A DNA stretch of 64,000 nt from Prorocentrum cordatum. Its lineage: Eukaryota > Sar > Dinophyceae > Prorocentrales > Prorocentraceae. A program made the translations under genes and the position numbers. Below, piece after piece: positions 10,202 to 21,094 of this stretch (its first letter is position 1; every line of letters begins with the position of its first letter). Location: contig CAUYUJ010014347.1 of assembly GCA_963575745.1 (NCBI GenBank), forward strand, positions 136,501 to 200,500, in the 5' to 3' direction. The notes below the pieces were generated by a model. The model had not been told where the DNA came from. It made no database searches and saw only the letters and a program-made list of their open reading frames with translations.

Positions 10202-10602
10202 CTTTTTCTCGAGCGTTCGACTGGGTCTGCATGCTTCCCGCCCTCCTTGGGAACGTCGGGTTCCAAGAGTTTGTTCGGGCTCTCGGTCACAGCTCACTGG
10301 CCGCCATATCGGGACATGCGGCGTGCCCTTGCCCACCTCCGCGCCCACCATGTGAGCTGCATTGTGGCGAATCGACGGTGTGTCCTGCTTGCGGCGTGAG
10401 CTGCCCTAATCTGGAGTGCCCAGCTGTGTCTGTACCAGCCTGGCCAGCCGCTACACCTTAAGAGGGGCAAGTGGCCCGAGGAATTCGCAAGTGGTTGGAT
10501 CGGCTATCGCTCTGATTGGTCAGTGGGCTACTGGTCCTGGACAGCAAGATGTTGGACGCTGGCGCATCGAGGGTAGGGTCAGAGGCGTTGTAGAAATCGC
10601 TG

Positions 10603-12150
10603 GTGTCGGGGACGCGTCTCCTATTCAAGTACGACGAGAACCCAGCCCACGAACGGGTTTTTTTCCGGCCTCTCTCCAATAAGCTGTCGGTCGTCCTGGC
10701 CCCAGACGGTGACATCTATGACTGCGCGGTGGAGGATGAGGACGCCGAGGAGGTATATGTTGTGCGAAAAAGGAGGTCGGTTTCCCGCCCATCTTGCTCA
10801 CCCTGCCTACCGTTCTCGAGGCAACCTGGACGTGGAGACTGTTCGGACGGCCATCTGGGAAGGGCGTGCTGAGGTTGATCAACTTCACGCGGAAGGAGCT
10901 GGCGCCCTGGGCGAGCCCGCTGATGTACGAGGCTGGGGTGATTGGGGTGGTGCCGAGTTTCTTCTTGGTGATCTACTGGATGCGCCTATGGCTGGGGCAG
11001 TCGCTGGAGCACCTCGAGTGCACGCTGAGCCTGGTATGGTCTGGGCGGTCGCCGCGGAGACGCCGCGCCATTCAAGAGTGGGCAAGTTTTTCGGCCACGC
11101 CGCGAGGTGCTGGCACTGAATATCCCACTCCCAAGCCCGCTGAGGACGGAGCAGAGGACGACGCTCGTACCTTGTCTGTTCTGTAGGATGAGCAATGCGA
11201 GCGTTGGCGACCGTGGCGACGTGTGGCAGCTTCCTTTTCTCAGAAAGTTTCTCTGAAGACTGGCGTTTCGGAGGCCCGCGCACTACCCAATGGTTGTTGG
11301 TGCATGTGGAGCGGGCTGGTGGGTCGCCGATGCAATGGTCTCATAGTTTCTTGGTCGAGTCAAGGATTGCTCCTGCGGGTCGGACGGCCTACGAGTTGCA
11401 AGTGTTTTGTAGGGCCTTCGGGTATGCTGGATCGTATGGCCAATTTAAGATTCCTTCGTTGCCCTGTTTCGAAGCTTTGTCCAGGTGGTGGCAGCTGCTT
11501 CTCGACGCCAGCTCGGGGGGGCCCTGGCGATCCGAAGTTCGACTGCGTTGGGTTTAGGGTGGGTGTCCAGCAGCGCACCCCGGGCATTGCGCCGCCATTG
11601 TCAGCCCACATCGCGAGGGGAGCGAACGACCTCGCCGAGATCGAGACGGCCGGGCAGAAAGCGAAGGAGGCGCGGGGACCGAAGAAGGGTCCTCTGCCTC
11701 CGAGGAAGACGCGAGAAGCAGTCCTCTCTTCGGCCATGTCCTCGGGGACGGACGGAGGCGAGGAGAGACCGAGGCGAGCAGGCTGACGCCTGAGGCGGGT
11801 CGCCGCCAGAAATGTAGACATGCTGCAGGGGTTGGTGGAGCTCTTTCCACTTCCCCTGGTGGCCGTTCCTGAAGCCGCCTGGAAGCGCCATTCACGAAGG
11901 ACTCGACGGCGTGCTGGGCGAGAACGTCACGCTGATTGGCGGGTGAACCACGCCGTGGAGTCGCTGAATTGGCGTGTCGGGTGCGATGGCGTTGTCCCCG
12001 AGGTGTTCACCGAGGGTCATTCTCGGGCCCTGGATATGCTGATGGTGGCCGCGAGGGACAGCGCGCCCACTGAGCCCGCGCCGCAACCGCGCGACCCCTT
12101 CCCCCCCACAAGTTTCTGCGTGCCCGAGCAGGTCACTGCTCGGAAGAGTC
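10603..12150 (+). pseudogene. Gag-like ORF of a decayed dinoflagellate YR retrotransposon
   Basis: Coding remnant spread over several frames, with switches near 10770, 11150-11255, 11520 and 11800. Readable blocks in order: LSVVLAPDGDIYDC (about 10690), AIWEGRAEVDQLHAEG, GMVWAVAAETPRHSRVG, DDARTLSVL, then GPRTTQWLL at 11273-11299 and FLVESRI, then HIARGANDLAEIETAG near 11610, and HAVESLNW ending at 11972. This series matches my memory of the protein upstream of reverse transcriptase in dinoflagellate retroelements (a gag-like role is inferred). No catalytic residues are expected. It stands directly upstream of reverse transcriptase and recombinase remnants on the same strand, with satellite DNA in between. 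It is certainly not functional. Confidence 0.55.
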
Positions 12151-12224
12151 ACCTGTGGTTCCGTTTATGCCAAATATGTCCCCCATATCGCAAGATGGGG
12201 GCCGCTGACTCCAACCTAGTCATA

Positions 12225-12474
12225 GTCATACCTTTTCATGGCCTGACTTACTCAACACTCGACATGCAGGCCTACTCATACTCAGACTTACTCATGCTGT
12301 GACTCCTTCATACCCAGACTTACGCATGCCCAGACTCGTCCCCATACCTGCTCAGACACAGACTTACTCATACCCAGGCCTATACATGCTCAGACCTTCT
12401 CCTCGTCTGAGTTACTCAACGCACGGACTGAGACCTACTCATAGACATACCTAGTTATATTCGGACTCGCAAGC
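12225..12474 (+). repeat. ACTCATACC short-period satellite
   Basis: Degenerate units of CAGACTTACTCATACC type. It separates the gag-like remnant from the next satellite and probably arose or was inserted inside the retroelement. Confidence 0.75.
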
Positions 12475-13460
12475 GGAGCTGCCAGGGGTGTTTCCAGGGG
12501 CCCGTTCGCGGCCGGTTTGTGGGGATTTCCATGGCGGGCTGCTCGTTTTCATGCCCGACATCCTGTTGCTTTCTCAGAACAGATTGCAAGGGTGTCTCAG
12601 GCGGGGCGCCGTTTTTGCTTTCCTTCTGCACGCGCCCTTTCGCGGCCAGTTTGCGGGGGTGCCTCGAGCGGTTTGCTCGTTTTCATGCCCGGCATCTTTT
12701 GCTTTCAGAGCAGATTCTGAGGATGTCTCAGGCGGGGGGGGCGCTGGTTCAGCGCCCCTAGGGGGGGCCTTCAGGGGCGTTTTCACGGGCCCGGTCGCGG
12801 CCAGTTTGCGGGGGTGTTTCAGGCGGCTTGCGTATTTCCATGCCCAACATCCTTTGTTTTCAGATCGGATGCCCAGGATGTCTCAGGCGGGGCGCTGATT
12901 TCAGCGCCCCTAATGGGAGCCGCCAGGGGTGTTTGCACGAGCCCGTTCGCTGCCAGTTTGTGGGGATGTTTCAGGCGGTTTGCGTGTTTTCGTGCCCGGC
13001 ATCGTTTGCTCTCAGAGCAGATTGCGGGGGTTCCCCGGACGGGGCGCTGGTTTCAGCGCCCCTCAAGGGCAGCCGCCAGTGGTGTTTTCACGGGCCTCTT
13101 CGCGGCCGGATGTCCTTTGCGGTTGTTTGTTTTTATGCCCGGCGTCTTTGGTTTCCAGCGCAGATTCTGAGGAAGTCTCAGGCGTGGCGCTGATTTCAGC
13201 GCCCCTAAATGGAGCCGACAGGGCGTGGGGCATGGGCTCGTTCGCGGCCAGTTTGCGGGGATGCTCAGGCGGTTTGCTCGTTGTCTTGCCCGACTTCCCT
13301 TGCTTCCAGAGCAGATTTTGAGGAAGTCTCAGGCTTGGCGCTGGTTTCAGCATCCCTAAGGAGAGTCGCCAGGGGGTGGGGCACGGGCCCGTTCGCGGCC
13401 ATTTTGCGGGGATATCTCAAGCGGTTTGCTCGTCTTCATGCTGCGAGGAAGGAGATTGGG
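12475..13460 (+). repeat. Satellite of about 145-bp units, seven copies
   Basis: Units begin near 12475, 12613, 12751, 12901, 13056, 13200 and 13349. Shared blocks are TTCGCGGCCAGTTTGCGGGG, CATGCCCGACATCC and a hairpin GGGGCGCTGATTTCAGCGCC closing each unit. Divergence between units is high. The repeat stays open in several frames, giving peptides such as FACFRARH, which I regard as incidental. Confidence 0.9.
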
Positions 13461-13725
13461 CGCGCTGCCCCCTTGGCCAAACGCTTGTTTTGCATGCCCC
13501 ACTGCCAACTGTCCTAAAACACATGCACATTGCCACAGGCTGACGAGGGCACGGTCTGGCAGCTGAGGAGGGGGAATGAATGCGAGGTTCATATTCAATC
13601 ATACTCGAAGCTCATTCTGACTCAGTCACTCACTCACATTAGGACTCGCTCGTCTTCGTCGGCCCTGCCGCCCACGTGGGCGCGCTGTTATAACCATACG
13701 CTCATGAACAGACGCTCGCTATGAC

Positions 13726-14590
13726 ATGACTTTACACGTGACGTGCAGCTATGGGGAGCTCCACGCAGTGAGTAATTCCCCCTTTTCGCCCGATGGCCAC
13801 TCGCGCCAGTTTGCCGTGGACTTGATGGGGGGTCGCGATCGTGAGGTTCTCCGTCGTTTCGAGGAGCGGGTCGTCAGATCGGATGTAGAGTTTTGGGCGA
13901 TCGGGGATCATGAAGGTCCCGTTGTGCTTATTTAGTCGTGCGCTTGGAGTCAGATGTTGGCCTGTGCGCCGCCTTTGCCAGGCAGCTTCTCGAGAAGGGC
14001 GTCGTGCGATGACGCCGCTATGCGAAGGAGAGGGTGGCCCACTTCTTCGCGCGCAGGGTGGGCGGACGTCAACGCCTGATCGTGCCCGTCGTGCAAATCG
14101 CCGCTTTCCCGACCCACCCTCTGCGAGCCTCGCTACATGTGAATATCATTGGCGAGCTGGAGGTGTCGGATGATCATGCGGCGCGCGCCGTTTCAACGGA
14201 CGTGCAGGATTGTCTCTAGATGTTCAGGATCGACGAGGGGTTGAACCGATATTTTGGTTTGCCTGCAATTCGAGCTCGCGGCGCTGGGCTGGCGGGGGAG
14301 TTTTTGGCGGGTGCCGTCATCGAGCCCGGCGTTTGGGTCCATCCCTCTGTCGCTGCCTTGCCAATGGGGTTTAAGTGGAGTCTGCACTTCGCGCAGGTGG
14401 CCAGCCTGGGGCTGGTCGCGAGGGTGCCTGGTCTGAAGCCCACTCAAGTCGGCTGCAGAATCTTGGGGTGGGGCAGCCCCTCCAAAGCACTCATGATACT
14501 GCGCGCTACATCTATGTATGTAGATAGCGCCGGGGTGCTCGGCGGCAGCGTGGGCCTTGTCCAGCGCTTCGCCGACGAGGCCTCGTAGAT
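13726..14590 (+). pseudogene. Reverse transcriptase of the decayed YR retrotransposon
   Basis: Remnant of an RNA-directed DNA polymerase. The first part (13726-13935, FAVDLMGGRDREVL) is less certain. From 14034 the fingers-palm region is clear: GGRQRLIVPV, a LRASLHVNIIGELEVSDDHA stretch, then motif A STDVQDC with its aspartate at 14199-14201. A TAG at 14217 interrupts, and MFRIDEGLNRYFGLPAIRAR follows in frame. The primer-grip-type signature LPMGFKWSLHFAQ is at 14358-14396. The catalytic motif C reads YVDS at 14517-14528 where related elements have YVDN or YxDD; the second acidic residue is absent, which agrees with decay. This portion is the most convincing protein homology in the window. 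Confidence 0.75.
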
Positions 14591-14664
14591 GTCGAATGGC
14601 GCAGGCCCCGGCGCGCGCGACGACGAGAAGGCCGAGCCGCAGAGTGCCAACCTTGGGGTGATTC

Positions 14665-15345
14665 TTGGCTAGTCCGCTCAGTGGCCCGCGCCGGTGGGGG
14701 GAGATTTTGGCGCTTGGATCGGCGCATCAGTTGGGCGCTGGCCCGCGGAGCTCTCAGTCCGAAGGGCGTGGAGATGCTCATCGGGCACTTCGCCTCCTCC
14801 TTCCTGCTGAGGGGGCCTACTCTGTCAGTGCTGGTGTCTTGCTACCAGTTTGCTCGCGTTGGGATCCGTTGCAAAAGCACTTGGTGCCTGTCGGGGCCTC
14901 CATGCTCGCCGGGTCGTCTTGAGACCTTGTCTGGGACCAGCGGGCGATAGCTACTGACGCCTGCTCGACTGGGATCGGGGTCGCGGCGGCCGACGTGGGT
15001 CATGATTACGCGAAGGGATGTGGTCGTCGTGACGAGAGACAACGTCTCCGTAGTCCAGAAGAGCGGAGGGTCTCTCGCCGTCGTCTTCGTGCCAGGCGTT
15101 GCCTAGAAGTTGGTGTTCGAGATGCCCTTTCGGGCCCTTCACTGTTAGGGTATTCCGAGGTGCCCTCTGGCCCATTTACACATGCTTAATGGCGCCCGTT
15201 CGATTCGGGGCGTTTGACTGGGAAACACCCGTTTCGTATTCCAGGGGCGATGGCGTTTATTTGGGTTCTCCGGCGTCAGCCCAAGGAGCGTCGTTATCAT
15301 TGCCATTGTCGTCAGCACCTATGTGATCATATGATCGTGGTCTTG
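14665..15345 (+). pseudogene. RT connection and RNase H-like part of the YR retrotransposon
   Basis: Frame 14681-14950 gives RRFWRLDR-like and ISWALARGALSPKGVEMLIG, the segment that follows the polymerase palm in this family. A frame change near 14930 leads to ATDACSTGIGV, whose aspartate at 14956-14958 would be the first RNase H catalytic residue. KGCGRRDERQRL and CLEVGVRDALS follow (to 15189), with a weaker tail to about 15345. The remaining RNase H residues cannot be placed with certainty because of frame changes. It lies directly between the reverse transcriptase and the recombinase remnant. Confidence 0.6.
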
Positions 15346-15734
15346 GCTTTTTCAATGGGAAGGGCGCGCGATGCTAAACTCAACTGATGTTGTAGACGTT
15401 TTGCGGCCCTCTTGATGGCCACCATTTGTATGTTTCGGGCGTGATTGGCCCCATCTGAGCTGCGTTCCGCTGATGGGCCATCTCGCCGGTTGGAGCCGAC
15501 TTGAGGCGGCGCGGCCCCGCGGCCGCCTCCCGGGCTCACCCTTCCCAGCGCCGGCTGCGCGATTCATGGGCCTCGCGCGGCGCGTTTTGGCGCCGGCGAG
15601 TTTCCCCGCGCTGGCCGCCGACCTGGGGGGGCATGCCAAGACAAGGCAGCTGGGCGGAGCACTCGCGTGGAGCGGAGGAGCGGGCCCTGAAGAGGACCAG
15701 TGCACTGGGCTGAGACTGGTCGCCGAGTAGGGTC

Positions 15735-16725
15735 GCGCCGGGAAAAGACTACGCGCCCAGAGCAAGGACCGGACCTCAGCCGCGCAGAGTGGCAGAAGCT
15801 TCTCGCGGAGACTCGAGCGGCGAAGCCCGCCGCCAGTGGGGCCCGCGCCCAGTCCGCGAAGATGATCTATGACTGCGCCAAGGTGATGGATGTGAATCCC
15901 TTGGGCCCCCCAGACTTCGTTCGGATGCTGCGCGCCCTCTTCGACGAGAAGTGCTTCGAGGGCGAGGGCGGGCACGCGGGCCACCAGGTGGACTACGCGC
16001 CCGAGCACGGGGCTACATGCCCGAGCGCGGGGAGATGCGGGATCTGCGTCTTCCTCGAGCTCATCGTGCTCTCGAGGGGTGGGGCAGGCAGGCCGCGGGC
16101 TTCTCTCGGCTTTGGCGGCTTCCAAGGCGCGGGCCGCCCCCTGCGCCGAACTGCCGAGGGGGCGGGGCCCAGAAATCCAAACCGGCGGCGCTCGAGCTGC
16201 TGGTCATGCTCGGCACCTGCGCGCGCCCAGGAAAGGCGCGCGCCTTGCGCGCTCGCTGGTTGGCGGCGCCAGCTCGCGACATCGGCCGCCGCTGGGCCCT
16301 CGTCTTTCGGCCGCGCAAGGATCGCGCCCCCGCCGAGGTCGGGCGCTTCGGCGACGCTGCAGAGCGGGGCCGCCCTCGTCTCCAGTGGGTCGCGGGCCTT
16401 TTCAGCCAGATGATGGAAGGGCGCCTGGCGGGGGGCCCGCTGCGGCAGTGCGCCCGCGAGGACTTTCCCAAGTTGTCCAGGGGGCTGCGGCCATGATCGG
16501 CATGCCCTCACATGGTTGCATACCTACCTCGCCACAGTGGGGCCTCAATCGACGCTCTAAACAATTTGAGACCGCTTGAGGAGATCCGAAACATGAGGAA
16601 GATGGCAAAGTATGAACAGTGTGGCGCGGTACGAAAAAAGGTGAACGGAATCTGGAGAGGTGGCAGAGTTTGCCAAGACCTTTCAGAGGATACACCACCA
16701 CTTGCGCCAAGCATCTCCAGGTGAA
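15735..16725 (+). pseudogene. Tyrosine recombinase remnant of the YR retrotransposon
   Basis: Integration enzyme of DIRS/Ngaro-type elements, in place of a DDE integrase. The N-terminal part (frame from 15700) contains RALFDEKCFEGEGGHAGHQ near 15937-15993. In the next frame LPRAHRALEGW leads to the catalytic domain: LGTCARPGKARALR (16215-16250) matches box I with its arginine, then WALVFRPRKDRAPAEVGRF. After another shift, LPRHSGAS (about 16524-16547) matches the box II RH-x-x-A-S pattern, and SVARYEK puts the tyrosine nucleophile at 16630-16632. Three of the family's catalytic positions (R, RH, Y) are therefore visible in order and spacing. Several frameshifts and stops make it inactive. Confidence 0.65.
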
Positions 16726-16729
16726 CATC

Positions 16730-17609
16730 GCGGGCCAGAGCAGGTTCTTCGGGGTGCCGACACTGCCCGCGACTGGGGCGGGGAGGACCTCTTCTCGGGA
16801 AGCGGGAGGTTCACGACGTCACACGCGGACCCCAGTTTGATCTGACCAGGAGAGATTTCCAGAGAGAAGTGACCGCTCGCCCAGAAGCCCGAATGTAGAG
16901 GGGCCTTGATGGAATGCCCCTTGTGCGACCTTCTCATGAGCCCGTAGAGGAAAGCCTCCTCCGCTTGAGACAAATGCATACCCTTTTGGCGTTCCAAACA
17001 TCTCAGTGTCAGACCGAATGAAGGTCCAAGTCGGGAACCGTTTTGCCCATTGTTCTCTGCGAATTGTCCTTCTCTGCCGTAAGTTTGGGGGGGCGCTTGT
17101 GTGATCTAGAATCCCCAAACCTCGATGCCCTGCCGCCTTCCCAGCTTCGAGAAGGCAGCTTCGCCCTCGAAAGTTGTAGTTCGTGACGCACATGTCTGTC
17201 AGTGGGAACCGAGTGGCGAAAAGCCACCCGATTCATGATAGGTAATATTGTTGACAAGTTGACAATTCAAGAGATTTTGAGCGCATATGCTCGGGCCGAG
17301 GCATTTGCAGTAGAACGCAATGTGCCCACATAGTCCTTGAAGGCAAAGCCCCCGATTGTCGTTTCTGGACGCTGGCCGCGACACCCTCCCCCGAACCTTT
17401 GTGCACATGCCTGGTTTGACTTGTCAAGCCACGCTAAAACACAGAACGCGTGCCCTCCGGGAGTTGCTGATGTCGGTGATTCCGGGGATGTGTATTGCAG
17501 TGTTGCCTGTGCGTGTCGCAAGGCAGCGCGTGGACGAACCCCCCCGCGAGTGAATTCCAGGCCTGACTTCATTGCTAATCTTGCTGCCGAATGAAAATGT
17601 CATGGCTTC
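16730..17609. other. No clear gene
   Basis: Possible end of the YR element followed by unique DNA. Minus-strand frames 17572-17267 and 17193-16819 have slightly protein-like composition (for example TTIGGFAFKDYVGTLRS), but I recognise no family. Confidence 0.4.
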
Positions 17610-17755
17610 GCGGGCACTTGAATGACAATGTGAACGGTTCGGCGCACATCAATTTCTCTATAGCCGCCCCCTTTGCGCTATCTTGAGCCATCGTGAAGGT
17701 CATCTTGGGCTCTCCTGAGGCCCTCTTGGGGCCGTCCTGGGCGAACCAATGCCCT
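17610..17755 (+). repeat. Dispersed motif (copy 2) plus short CTTGGGG array
   Basis: 17610-17678 repeats the motif at 10144-10201 (AATGACAATGTGAACGGTTC). CTTGGGC / CCTCTTGGGG units follow at 17700-17755. Confidence 0.75.
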
Positions 17756-17966
17756 CTGACACCTCGCGACCGCCCCCGTCCAGGTCCAGGGGAAAGGGGT
17801 ACGGGGGAGGGGTGGTGGGATTATCCGTGTCCGCAGCCCCGTGGGCCAGGCGGACCGCGACCCCGCGGGCACGCGGCACGGCGGAGCGCAGCGTATCCGT
17901 GCGGCCGCGTAGCCGCGGGCTCGCGCCCGGGAGTCCAGACCGCCAGGACACGGATCCGGATGCATC

Positions 17967-18139
17967 GCAAACATGGATCATGAAGGCGTGGATCAGCGAC
18001 GGGTCCCGTTTTCGTGGGAAATCATGGATTTCCGCCGCCGAGCGAGGCGGCACCGGCCGCATCTTCGGGAGGGCACCTCCCCCGATCCATGGATGTAGCG
18101 ACCGCGGGCCAAATCCATGGATCGCTAATCCATGTTTGC
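17967..18139 (+). mobile_element. Foldback element family A, copy 2
   Basis: Full-length copy with GCAAACATGGATCA start and AATCCATGTTTGCG end. Same internal GGATTTCCGCCGCCGAGCGA block and central hairpin as at 2851-3023. Confidence 0.8.
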
Positions 18140-18340
18140 GCGCCCCCGACCGTGGTTGGACTGCCGTCGTCTTGCCCTCGGCGTGTGCAGGGGGTTCCCT
18201 CGCGGGAGTGCGGCGCTTGGGCTCCAGTGGCCAGGGCACGCTCTGGGCGCGCAGGGTTTTTCGGCCGAGTCCTCGCGCGTCTCGGGGGAGGCAGCGCCCT
18301 GGAGCAGCAGCCGGTTCTCTTCGGCAGAAGTCAGGCGATC

Positions 18341-18445
18341 GCAAACATGGATCAAGGGGGAGTGGATTAGCGACGGGTCCCGTTTCCAAGGGAAATCACG
18401 GATTTCCGCCGCTGAGCGAGGCGGCACCGGCCGCATTTTTGGGAG
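18341..18445 (+). mobile_element. Foldback element family A, copy 3 (truncated)
   Basis: Starts GCAAACATGGATCAAGGGGG and runs through the GGATTTCCGCCGC block, but stops at about 18445, losing the hairpin and right end. The DNA between copies 2-3 and after copy 4 is itself repeated (GCCAGGGCACGCTCTGGGCG at about 18231 and 18704), so copies 2 to 4 belong to a local duplication. Confidence 0.75.
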
Positions 18446-18516
18446 CGTCGGGGGAGCCAGCGCCCCTGGAGCAGCATCCGAGCTTCTCCTTTCCCTTCGG
18501 CAGAAATCAGGCGATC

Positions 18517-18689
18517 GCAAACGTGGATCAAGGGGGAGTGGATTAGCGACGGGTCCCGTTACCAGGGGAAATCGCGGATTTCCGCCGCCGAGCGAGGCGG
18601 CACCGGCCGCATTTTGGGGAGGGTACCTCCCTAGATCCATGGATTTGGCGACCGCGCGCCAAATCCATGGATCGCTAATCCATGCTGGC
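18517..18689 (+). mobile_element. Foldback element family A, copy 4
   Basis: Full-length copy. Its central hairpin is perfect: GATCCATGGATTTGGCG, a 6-base loop, and the exact 17-base complement (18630-18670 region). It ends AATCCATGCTGGCG. Confidence 0.8.
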
Positions 18690-19084
18690 GCGCCCCCGAC
18701 AGTGGCCAGGGCACGCTCTGGGCGCGAAGGGTTCTTCGGCCGAGTCCTCGCGCGCGTCGGGGGAGGCAGCGCCACTGGAGCAGCAGCCGGGCTGCACCTT
18801 TTCATCGGCAGAGGGAGTGGTGGCACCGAAACATCTGGCGGCAGGCACTGGACTGCGCTGCATGCTTTGTTGGCTTGGCCAGTCCTGAGTTAGCGTTTTA
18901 GCACGAACGTTGCTTCAACAGTTGCGACGTGGACCTTGCACCCGTGCCCTGCATCGTTGCTCCCGTGGCCGTCCGTACGCACCCCGACCAGCCCATCCAG
19001 GAGTGCCGCCCAGGGAAACTGTTTTTTTATCGAGGGAGCGTGCCTTCACTTTGAGAGCTCGGGCTGCGGGGGGCCTCTGTGGGA

Positions 19085-19325
19085 TTGGGACAGAGGCCTC
19101 TTGGAAGCTTCTCGGGCTCTCGTGGGATGTCCCTTGGGGTCCTCTTGGAGGCCTATTGAGGTGTCTTTGGGGCCGCCTTGGCGGCCTTGAGTGGCCTCGT
19201 GGGGCATCTCGAGTACCTCGTGGGGGCCGCTTAGGGCCGCTTGGGGGCCTCTTGGGGGCCTCTTGGGATCCTCTTGGGCCCATCTTGGAAGCATTTCGGA
19301 CCGTCTTGGGGCTTCCCTGGAGACT
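19085..19325 (+). repeat. CTTGGGG minisatellite array
   Basis: Units of CCTCTTGGGGGCC / CCGCCTTGGCGG type on the plus strand. It ends at ATCGATCAAAGACAGGGGGC, the block that also interrupts the 9.8-10.1 kb array. Confidence 0.85.
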
Positions 19326-19622
19326 ATCGATCAAAGACAGGGGGCCCTCTACCGGCATTGCCCCCCCGGGGCAAAAAGAAGTCCCAAATCAACAAAAGGA
19401 ATTATGTTTCATGCCTTTCCGGTGAGGCCATCTTGGACGCTCCAGTGGGTCGCGGGGCGCCCCGTCCAGACCCAGGGAAGGAGGAGGAGAAGGTTGTAAG
19501 AGGAAGCGCTCTAAACCGTTGCAACCCCTGCGCCCCAAAGGGCTGGTGGCACTGGTCCACCCTCTTCCCTTTCCTACACTTCAGCGCAGCCGCAAATCAT
19601 TCGACTGCAAAGTACCCTTATC

Positions 19623-19808
19623 TACGGTCGGACCGAGGTATAAGATGGAGGTCAGTTCGGGGAGGGTACCCTGATGTTCTTCGTGTGTGTGTGTGCCGGA
19701 TGATCTCGTGCATCCTGGGGGACGGTCTTCTCGGATGTACTTCGGTTTGGCCGGCGCAGGGTCTCATGTTCTCGGAGGATGTTTTGGTGCACTATAGGTC
19801 TGGTCGCA
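19623..19808 (+). mobile_element. MITE family C, copy 1
   Basis: Left end TACGGTCGGACCGAGGTATA and right end ATAGGTCTGGTC are weak inverted repeats. Interior blocks GGGGAGGGTACCCTG, ATCCTGGGGGACGGT and TCTCATGTTCT are shared with copies at 41922-42099 and 47213-47409. No coding role is evident. Confidence 0.65.
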
Positions 19809-20044
19809 TCGTGCACCGGTGGCGCCCACGCACCCCTCTCCCCAGCGCTCCCCCGCCCGCTCTGCCTGGCGCGCCTGCAGCCCCGGCGCCAGGAGTTCGA
19901 GCGGCTGCTCCAGAAGCAGCGCCCCGCCGCATCCCCCGCCGCAGCGCTTCGGGCGGGGTGGGCGCGGAGGGCGGAGCACAAGCTTTACCTGCTCCGCCCG
20001 TGGAGGAGCGCGGGGAACAGGAGCATCAATGACCAACGTTTTTC

Positions 20045-20190
20045 AGAATTTCTCCCTCTCTCTCTCTCTCTGCCTTTCCCTCCTCTCTCTCTCTCTGCCT
20101 TTCCCTCCTCTCTCTATCTCTCTGCCTTTCCCTCCTCTCTCCTCCGAATTTCTCCCTCCTCTCCCTCCTCTCTCTCTTTCTCTCCTCTAT
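20045..20190. repeat. CT-rich microsatellite (CTCTCTC with CTGCCTTTCCCTCCT units)
   Basis: Three repeats of CTCTGCCTTTCCCTCCTCTC within a CT run. Confidence 0.85.
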
Positions 20191-20433
20191 TCCACCGTGC
20201 AGGCGCAGGGGGAATGGAGTATTGAGGCTGTCGGAAGTCTCCCTCGTCGCTCTCCCCCTCCTCCTCCCCGGGACCCGCGGAGGGTCTCCGAGAGCTTCCG
20301 GAGACTCCTCGTCCCTCCTCCTCCGATCATCTGGTGGCCTTTGGCACATCCTGCCCTGGCCCGAAGCCGCCGTCACTCTCTCACTCACCAGCCTCAAACT
20401 TATCCCTATCCCTAAGATTGACACGCCAGAAGG

Positions 20434-20492
20434 CGATGCCAATCTTAGGGATGCGCCCACAAAACCTAAGGGAATCCCTGAGATTGGCATCG
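20434..20492. other. Strong inverted repeat / hairpin
   Basis: GATGCCAATCTTAGGGAT on the left pairs with ATCCCTGAGATTGGCATC on the right (one mismatch in an 18-bp arm, loop about 17 bp). A small foldback element or structured RNA are both possible. Confidence 0.6.
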
Positions 20493-20805
20493 TGATGAGG
20501 CGATGCATGCAGCATAGGGACAGGGATATGTTCCAGGCTGGTAGTTCACCCCTGTTTCGTGCCTCGCCCCATGCAGCGTGCTTCCCGACGCAGCTGGGCC
20601 CTTGGCGCGCTGCCAGGGCGCCCCACGGTGGAGGCCCAACCACCCACGTGGCTCGAGGCGAAGACAGGACGAGGAGAAATCTGGACGACTGGTGAGATGA
20701 GGAATCAATCTCTGAGAGCCGTTGGATCTGGAGGATGCCTTGGTTGCCGCGGCCATTCCAGATCGTTCCGGAACGCTCTGGAGCGATGTACGTCCATCCT
20801 GAGAT

Positions 20806-20950
20806 TCCTCTCGCTTCGCGGGGTGCACGTCCGGAGCACGTACAATCACGTCGTCGCGGGGCCTCTTGGGAGCCTCTGGGGGGCCTCCTGGAGGCCTCTT
20901 GGGAGCTTCTTTGGGCCTCTTGGGGGCTTCTTTTGGGCCTCTCCCCCCTC
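20806..20950 (+). repeat. 30-bp leader (copy 2) plus CTTGGGG array
   Basis: CCTCTCGCTTCGCGGGGTGC block as at 3430, then GGGCCTCTTGGGAGCCTCT units to about 20950. Confidence 0.75.
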
Positions 20951-21094
20951 CCTCCTGTTCATGCTCCCTCTCCATATCCCCTTCCAGCGCCAGCTCTAAT
21001 CATGCGCGCCGCCGTGACCAACTTCCACCTGGCTGGCGCTGCGCCGTCGTTCGCCCAGGGGGGGAAATAACATTACGCTCCAGTCGTTGTGTGG

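Noticed and set aside
12478-13440. Periodic satellite as a CRISPR-like array
   Set aside because: Units of about 145 bp are contiguous with no unique spacers, and the genome context is eukaryotic.
17682-17695. Second spliced-leader-like match on the minus strand (ATGGCTCAAG)
   Set aside because: Only nine of ten bases match, and it lies in DNA leading into a CTTGGGG array where similar words (TTGAGCCATCCTGAGG) occur by repetition.
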